A DNA stretch of 55,042 bases. Source: an uncultured Bacteroidales bacterium (lineage in GTDB: Bacteria; Bacteroidota; Bacteroidia; Bacteroidales; UBA932). The stretch lies in contig CAJOHX010000006.1 in NCBI GenBank assembly GCA_905234475.1, positions 1-55,042 of the forward strand, given 5' to 3'. A model generated the notes under the pieces. It was not told where the DNA came from, did no database searches, and saw nothing but the letters and a program-made list of their open reading frames with translations. The translations under genes were made by a program, and so were the position numbers. Below, in pieces: positions 50,434-55,042 of this stretch (positions are counted from its first letter, which is position 1; each line of letters starts with the position of its first letter).

Positions 50434-52359
50434 ATGAACGAGCACTTCACCTTACCCTACGAAGGGGGACTCATCGAAGAGAACCTCCCCGGCGGCATTC
50501 TCCACAATTATGAGAAGATCTGGACGGAGATCTACCCCGAGTCCGTCCCGGCGTCCTGCGCCGTGGCCGACCTCATCGTCAATGCCATCAAGGCCTGCGA
50601 GGGGCGGCTGTTCCGGCTGGGCCTCACCACCGGCGCCACGCCGGTGTCGCTCTACGCCGAGCTGGCGCGCCGCTACGAGGCGGGCGAGGTATCGTTCCGC
50701 AACGTAGAGGTGGTCTCCATCGACGAATACTATCCCTTCTCCTCCGAAGACCGCCAGAGCCGCAACCACCGCCTCCACGAGGCGCTGCTGGACAAGGTGG
50801 ACATCCTGAAGGAGAACGTCCACATCCCCGACGGGACCGTCCCGCAGGCGGAGGTCTCCGCCTATTGCGCGGCCTTCGACAAGATGGCGCGTGGGCTGGA
50901 CCTGCTGGTCATCGGCATCGGCGAGGAGGGGCAGGTGGGATTCAACGAAGCCGGCAGCAACGAGAAGACGCGCACCCGCACGGTGCGCCTCTCCTACGCT
51001 TCGCGCAAGCGCCACGCGCGCAATTTCGGCCACGACATCGCCCGCACGCCGCAGAGCGCCATCACGATGGGCATCGGCACGATGCTCACCGCCGGACGCA
51101 TCGTCCTGATGGCCTGGGGCGAAGACAAGGCGCAGGCCGTCAAGGCCATCGCCGAGGGCGAGATGACGGCGGCCTACCCGGCGTCGCTCCTGCAGCGCCA
51201 CGACCACATCCACTTCTTCGTGGACGCGACGGCCGGGAGCCTCCTCACCCGCGTGGTGGCGCCCTGGCTCGTCGGCCCCTGCGACTGGAAGCCCAAGCTC
51301 GTCCGCAAGGCCGTGGTGTGGCTCTGCCAGACCGTCGGGAAACCCATCCTGAAGCTGCGGGAGCAGGATTACCTGGAGAACAACCTCAGCGAGCTGCTGG
51401 AGTCCTACGGCCCCTTCGACAAGGTCAATATCGACGTGTTCAACGACCTCCAGCACACCATCACCGGCTGGCCGGGCGGCAAGCCGAACGCCGACGACAG
51501 CACGCGTCCGGTCCCGGCTGCGCCGTTCCCCAAGACGGTGCTGATCTTCTCGCCCCACCCCGACGACGACGTGATCTCGATGGGCGGCACCTTCATCCGC
51601 CTCGTCTCCCAGGGCCACGACGTGCATGTGGCCTACCAGACCTCCGGCGACGTGGCGGTCCACGACGACGTGGTGCTCCAGCACCTGGACGCCGCCGCGC
51701 AGCTCGGCATGGACGACCGCTACGCGGAAGTCAAACGGCTCGTGGACGCCAAGGTCCCCGGCGAGCCGGAGCCGCGGCAGCTGCTCTCGCTCAAGGCGGC
51801 CATCCGCCGCAGCGAGGCCCGCGCCGCGGTCCGCTCCTTCGGCCTGGACGACAACACCAACGTGCATTTCCTCAACCTCCCCTTCTATGAATCCGGCGGC
51901 ATCAAGAAAATGCCGCGCACGCAGGCCGACGTGGACATCATCAAGGCGCTCATCGTCGAGCTGCGGCCGCACATGATCTTCATGGCGGGCGATCTCGCCG
52001 ACCCGCACGGCACGCACCGCGTGTGCACCGAGGCGGCGCTGGAAGCCGTGGAGCAGCTGCGCGCCGAGGGCCACGCCTGGCTCGCGCAGACCCACATCTG
52101 GCTCTACCGCGGCGCCTGGATGGAGTGGGAGCTGGGCCGCGTGGACATGGCCGTGCCGCTCAGCCCCGAGGAAGTCATCAAGAAGCGCCACGCCATCTTC
52201 CGCCACCTCTCGCAGAAGGACATCGTCCCCTTCCCGGGCGAGGATTCCCGCGAATTCTGGCAGCGCGCGGAGGAGCGCACGCAGAACACCGCCCGCCTCT
52301 ACGACCAGCTCGGAATGGCGGAGTACCAGGCCATCGAAGTATTCCTAAAACTCTGCTGA
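50434..52359 (+). CDS. NagB-like domain fused to PIG-L deacetylase
   Basis: The 641-aa protein joins a glucosamine-6-phosphate deaminase-like domain (about 40-300) to a LmbE/PIG-L zinc deacetylase domain (about 365-610). In the first, D97 in SIDEYY matches D72 of NagB, but the motif GIGEDGHIAFNE reads GIGEEGQVGFNE. D141 therefore becomes E165 and the catalytic His 143 becomes Q167. The second has the zinc motif SPHPDDD (H375, D377, D378) and DPHGTH (H525, H528). The same fusion occurs in Bacteroides as a putative deaminase-like protein of unproven activity. The PIG-L part may deacetylate a GlcNAc derivative; no nagA is present in the window. It ends 1 nt before an intact nagB. Confidence 0.92.
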   Translation: MNEHFTLPYEGGLIEENLPGGILHNYEKIWTEIYPESVPASCAVADLIVNAIKACEGRLFRLGLTTGATPVSLYAELARRYEAGEVSFRNVEVVSIDEYYPFSSEDRQSRNHRLHEALLDKVDILKENVHIPDGTVPQAEVSAYCAAFDKMARGLDLLVIGIGEEGQVGFNEAGSNEKTRTRTVRLSYASRKRHARNFGHDIARTPQSAITMGIGTMLTAGRIVLMAWGEDKAQAVKAIAEGEMTAAYPASLLQRHDHIHFFVDATAGSLLTRVVAPWLVGPCDWKPKLVRKAVVWLCQTVGKPILKLREQDYLENNLSELLESYGPFDKVNIDVFNDLQHTITGWPGGKPNADDSTRPVPAAPFPKTVLIFSPHPDDDVISMGGTFIRLVSQGHDVHVAYQTSGDVAVHDDVVLQHLDAAAQLGMDDRYAEVKRLVDAKVPGEPEPRQLLSLKAAIRRSEARAAVRSFGLDDNTNVHFLNLPFYESGGIKKMPRTQADVDIIKALIVELRPHMIFMAGDLADPHGTHRVCTEAALEAVEQLRAEGHAWLAQTHIWLYRGAWMEWELGRVDMAVPLSPEEVIKKRHAIFRHLSQKDIVPFPGEDSREFWQRAEERTQNTARLYDQLGMAEYQAIEVFLKLC

Positions 52360-52360
52360 T

Positions 52361-53152
52361 ATGAAAGTCATCATTCGCGAAAACGCCGCGGAAGGCGGCC
52401 TGTGGGCGGCACGCCACATCGCCGCCCGGATCAAGGAGAAAGCGGCCCGCACCGCCGAGCCCTTCGTGCTGGGCCTCCCGACCGGCTCCACCCCGCTCGC
52501 CACGTACGCCGAGCTCGTCCGCATGGTCAAGGCGGGAGAGCTCTCCTTCAAGAACGTGATCACCTTCAACATGGACGAGTACGTGGGCCTGCCCGAGGAG
52601 CACCCCGAGAGCTACCACTCCTTCATGCACAAGAATTTCTTCGACCACATCGACATCCCGAAGGACCACATCCACATCCTCAACGGCAACGCCCCCGACC
52701 CCGAGGCCGAATGCGCCGCCTACGAGCGCGCCATCCTGGCGGCCGGCGGCATCGACCTTTTCATGGGCGGCATCGGCGAGGACGGCCACATCGCCTTCAA
52801 CGAGCCCTTCTCCCCGCTGTCCTCCCGCACCCGCGTGGTGACGCTCACGCAGGACACCCGCGAGGTCAACTCGCGCTTCTTCGGCGGCGACCCCGAAGCC
52901 GTGCCCGCCCGGGCGATGAGCGTCGGCGTGGCCACGGTCATGGACTCCCGCGAGGTGATGATCCTGGCCTTCGGCCCGAAAAAGGCCCGCGCCCTGGCCA
53001 GCGCCATCGAGGGCCCGATGTCCCACTACAATACCGTCAGCGCCATGCAGAACCACCCCGCCGGCATCATCGTCTGCGACGAAGCCGCCATCGGCGAGGT
53101 CAAGGTCAACAGCTACCGCTACTTCAAGGCCGTCGAGGCCGCCGAAGGCTAG
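52361..53152 (+). CDS. nagB: Glucosamine-6-phosphate deaminase
   Basis: NagB converts GlcN-6-P to fructose-6-phosphate and ammonia, linking amino sugars to glycolysis. The 263-aa protein has all key residues at the same numbers as the E. coli enzyme: D72 in NMDEYVGL, D141, H143 and E148 in GIGEDGHIAFNEP. LGLPTGSTPLATY is the phosphate-binding loop, and MSVGVATVMDSREVMIL is also typical. It starts 1 nt after the NagB-like/PIG-L gene, so one mRNA gives a degenerate and an intact version of the domain. It converges on the fimbrillin-like gene at 53183 with no visible terminator. Confidence 0.97.
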   Translation: MKVIIRENAAEGGLWAARHIAARIKEKAARTAEPFVLGLPTGSTPLATYAELVRMVKAGELSFKNVITFNMDEYVGLPEEHPESYHSFMHKNFFDHIDIPKDHIHILNGNAPDPEAECAAYERAILAAGGIDLFMGGIGEDGHIAFNEPFSPLSSRTRVVTLTQDTREVNSRFFGGDPEAVPARAMSVGVATVMDSREVMILAFGPKKARALASAIEGPMSHYNTVSAMQNHPAGIIVCDEAAIGEVKVNSYRYFKAVEAAEG

Positions 53153-53182
53153 CCCAGCATCCCCGGCCTGATCAGGGAGCTC

Positions 53183-54826
53183 CTACCACAGCGAAGCCAT
53201 TTGCTGCTCCGCAGCTTCCTGTAGCGCCGCCGGGACGTTTGCGAAGAAGTTGAAGCCGCTCCGCTCCTCGATGGCGTCGATCGTCGTGCGGAACTTCGCG
53301 TCGGTGTACTTATCGCCGGAGTGCGCCTCATTGGTGAACAGGTAGGCGACGCCCTTCGCGGCCGTCATCGTGCCACCATCATCGAAGCTGCACTTCATCA
53401 GGAGCTTGTAGAAGTGGCTAGGGATGGGCACGCCGCTGCTGGTCTGCGAGGTCTCGTACAGGACGCCGACTACGACATAGAGCGTGTCGCGTCCGGTAGG
53501 CGCGTAGCTCTTGACGGCATTCTCCAGGCTGTTCCAGACGCCGTCGTTGAACGAGGTCTGGTACTGCGGGGCCTGGTTGGTGTGGTAGAACGTCGCCTTG
53601 TTGGCGTCGTCGCACACCTGGCGGTAGTTGGACGCCACGAAGTTGCCGCGGCTGTACGGACTGTCCACCCCGCTCTGCTGCCATCCGGAAGGGATGGCCG
53701 GATCGTCGGTCCAGCTGCCGCTCCGGCCCACGCTGTTATCCGGATAGGCATCCTTGTGCATCACAAACGCGCTCCAGAGCGGGGCCTTCTTGGTCTTGTC
53801 CACCAGGCAGGTGTAGTTGCGGTAGACCTTGCCGTTGTACTTGTAGGTGTGCGTGGCCACCATCTGATTCGCGTTGGCGGTCTCGTGGTTGTACCACTTG
53901 TATCCGCAGCCCGATTTCTCGCTGCCGCTGCCGTAGGTGGTGCCGGCCTTCAGGGCGATGGCCGGCACCTCGTAGCAGGAGAGGTAGGGCCGATCGGTAC
54001 CCTGGCCGGTGGCGGTGGGGGTGTAGGTGATGGTAGGCATGGGGCGGATCATGGAGCGGTAGATGTGGCAGTAGCCGCCCCCCTTGCCCAGTACGGTCAT
54101 CGAGCCGCCGTCGGTGTCGTGGATCACCGCCTTGAAGCCGTCGGAGAGCGTCGGAGCGGGCAGGAAAATGTGGAAATCCACCCCTTTGGACGTCAGCGCC
54201 ACGCCGCTTGTGCCACAATCGAGCGTGACGGGGTCATAGAGGTCAAAGGCGACATCCGGAGCCTGAAGGGACAGGGGATTCGTCGCCAGGCGAAAACCGC
54301 CGCAGAGCGCTTCACTGACCCGCGGCAAGACCTCGATGCTCTGGATGGTCGCCTCGCCCCGGACCGTCAGCCGGAGGATCCCGCCGGCATTGCGGAAGGG
54401 CAGGTTGGCCGGGTCGCTCCCCTGGGCCAGGGCGATGTTGGCGCCGGAGCCAAAAGAACCTGCCACATAGTTCTGGGTCGAGGGGAGGATCACGGTTCGC
54501 CCTCCACTTGCGCCGGTGACGGCATCTGCCGGATACACGGCCTCATAGGGGCCGGCGCCCGTCACGGGGTCGTCGGTGGAGAAGGTCCCGAAGCTCGTGC
54601 CGGCACCCGACGTAAGGGTATAGATCTTGCCTTCGGGGGTAGTCGCATTGTAGACCTTGATCTGGTCGCCCTCGCTCCAGACGACGGCCATGCCGTCAAG
54701 GGCAGACTTGGTGACGACCTGCTCCAGCGAGGCGCAGATGGTGGTCACGGCCCCCTCCGGGGCCATCTTTTCGGTGCACGCCGCCACCAGCAGGACGGCG
54801 GACAGGATATAGATCAGTTTCTTCAT
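53183..54826 (-). CDS. Fimbrillin-like (Mfa-like) lipoprotein
   Basis: The 547-aa protein starts at MKKLIYILSAVLLVAACTEK, with the lipidated Cys at 17. I reject the longer frame to 54889 because its extra residues are translated palindromic repeat. The first 300 residues fit the fimbrillin-like family: VVTKSALDGMAVVWSEGDQI, YEAVYPADAV, NIALAQGSDPANLPFRNAGG then ILRLTVRG. The C-terminal 240 residues (LSCYEVPAIALKAGTTYGSG, WSAFVMHKDAYPDNSVGRSG, AVKSYAPTGRDTLYVVVGVL) resemble DNA/RNA non-specific endonuclease-like domains. However, I do not see a clean DRGH motif (SPYSRGNFVASNYRQ is the nearest), so that is tentative. Confidence 0.7.
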   Translation of the reverse strand: MKKLIYILSAVLLVAACTEKMAPEGAVTTICASLEQVVTKSALDGMAVVWSEGDQIKVYNATTPEGKIYTLTSGAGTSFGTFSTDDPVTGAGPYEAVYPADAVTGASGGRTVILPSTQNYVAGSFGSGANIALAQGSDPANLPFRNAGGILRLTVRGEATIQSIEVLPRVSEALCGGFRLATNPLSLQAPDVAFDLYDPVTLDCGTSGVALTSKGVDFHIFLPAPTLSDGFKAVIHDTDGGSMTVLGKGGGYCHIYRSMIRPMPTITYTPTATGQGTDRPYLSCYEVPAIALKAGTTYGSGSEKSGCGYKWYNHETANANQMVATHTYKYNGKVYRNYTCLVDKTKKAPLWSAFVMHKDAYPDNSVGRSGSWTDDPAIPSGWQQSGVDSPYSRGNFVASNYRQVCDDANKATFYHTNQAPQYQTSFNDGVWNSLENAVKSYAPTGRDTLYVVVGVLYETSQTSSGVPIPSHFYKLLMKCSFDDGGTMTAAKGVAYLFTNEAHSGDKYTDAKFRTTIDAIEERSGFNFFANVPAALQEAAEQQMASLW

Positions 54827-54832
54827 TTCTTT

Positions 54833-54881
54833 TGTCATTTCGAGCGAACAGGTTGTCATTTCGAGCGTAGTCGAGAAATCT
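54833..54881 (+). repeat. GTCATTTCGAG-type palindromic repeats, partial and full copy
   Basis: A half copy (TGTCATTTCGAGCGA, 54833-54847) is followed by a full one at 54854-54881 that starts TGTCATTTCGAGCG and ends TCGAGAAATCT. The full copy matches 13989-14016 (minus strand) at 26 of 28 positions. They fill the gap between two lipoprotein-type genes. Translated on the minus strand they produce the spurious N-terminal extension of the 53183-54826 gene. Confidence 0.85.
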
Positions 54882-55042
54882 ACTGCCACTTCCCGTAATC
54901 ACCAAGGGTGAAACCTTCCGCGCCGGATCCTCCGGGGTTGCCCACAAAAGTCCAGCCGATGGGGATGCCGGAACCGCTGTCGGTCGGCCAGATGCCATCC
55001 ATGCAGGCCGGTGCGGTGAACGTGCCGGTGTGGGCAACTTCC
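54880..55042 (-). CDS. Partial gene, C-terminal end only
   Basis: A frame open from the window edge ends at the TAG at 54880. The last 54 residues include VAHTGTFTAPACMDGIWPTD, SGIPIGWTFVGNPGGSG and the terminal FTLGDYGKWQ. The composition (Gly, Thr, aromatic, few charges) suits a secreted or surface beta protein, in line with the neighbouring lipoprotein gene, but I recognise no family. Its stop overlaps the palindromic repeat by 2 nt. Confidence 0.6.
   Translation of the reverse strand, partial: EVAHTGTFTAPACMDGIWPTDSGSGIPIGWTFVGNPGGSGAEGFTLGDYGKWQ

Noticed and set aside
48669..52206. Long opposite-strand frames (48669-50513 plus, 50452-52206 minus)
   Set aside because: Both lie opposite genes with recognised domains and have no motifs of their own.
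54827..54889. N-terminal extension of the fimbrillin-like gene
   Set aside because: The extra codons are the GTCATTTCGAG repeats; the signal peptide begins at 54826.

Overview
The window looks like a chromosomal segment from a high-GC member of the Bacteroidales, most likely an uncultured gut or rumen lineage related to Alistipes/RC9. Genus and species cannot be fixed from the sequence. The evidence is: many Bacteroidetes-type promoters (TTG, about 19-20 nt, then TAnnTTTG); a FeoA-FeoB fusion; an M56/BlaI pair with an ExbD-like tail; bS16 with a long Ala/Glu extension; a NagB-like/PIG-L fusion; fimbrillin-like lipoproteins; and GTCATT-headed palindromic repeats. No phage, insertion sequence, CRISPR array or defence system was seen.

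Layout. 20-972: tRNA-Gln, ispF and a small membrane protein, the last two reading outward from a mirror-image start region. 676-6826 (+): small protein, mutL, rhomboid, tsaC, then a GH3 glycosidase lipoprotein. 6846-9008 (-): radA-rsmE, then a lipoprotein remnant and a strong hairpin. 9363-16282 (-): blaI/M56, a DUF1593-propeller fusion, a YfcE-like phosphodiesterase, galE, a CYTH protein and an outer-membrane barrel. 16325-21993 (-): a MacAB/TolC-type export operon with two permeases. 22051-22691: a gene-free stretch with divergent consensus promoters, a dispersed repeat and paired hairpins. 22692-29018: small membrane protein, queH, a RIC/hemerythrin-LuxR regulator, tRNA-Leu, feoAB with its Cys-rich partner, and two GT2 glycosyltransferases. 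29046-30203: rpsP-rimM. 30280-36645 (-): an overlapping operon sufB-pnuC-sufC-sufD-ispE-flippase-DUF616. 36691-53152: a putative amino-sugar locus. 53183-55042: fimbrillin-like lipoproteins.

The most interesting part is 36691-53152. It encodes a GH2 protein with the Asp/Glu catalytic pair of exo-beta-D-glucosaminidases fused to a complete alkaline phosphatase domain. It also encodes a ROK sugar kinase, a GH20 beta-hexosaminidase, a XylR/AraC-type regulator, a histidine acid phosphatase, a NagB-like/PIG-L fusion with altered catalytic residues, and an intact NagB. Both divergent promoter regions in the locus carry direct repeats of CGCAAA exactly 21 bp apart, sharing a 14-nt core. This is a convincing candidate operator for the local regulator. 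The inferred role is stripping phosphate and amino sugar from a phosphorylated GlcN/GlcNAc glycan and feeding fructose-6-phosphate to glycolysis.

A second theme is repeat-derived coding sequence. MutL and PreA share an identical 27-nt palindromic element in the same reading frame (peptide SPVKPAND). RimM carries about 40 extra residues from a different repeat that also occurs in the gene-free stretch.
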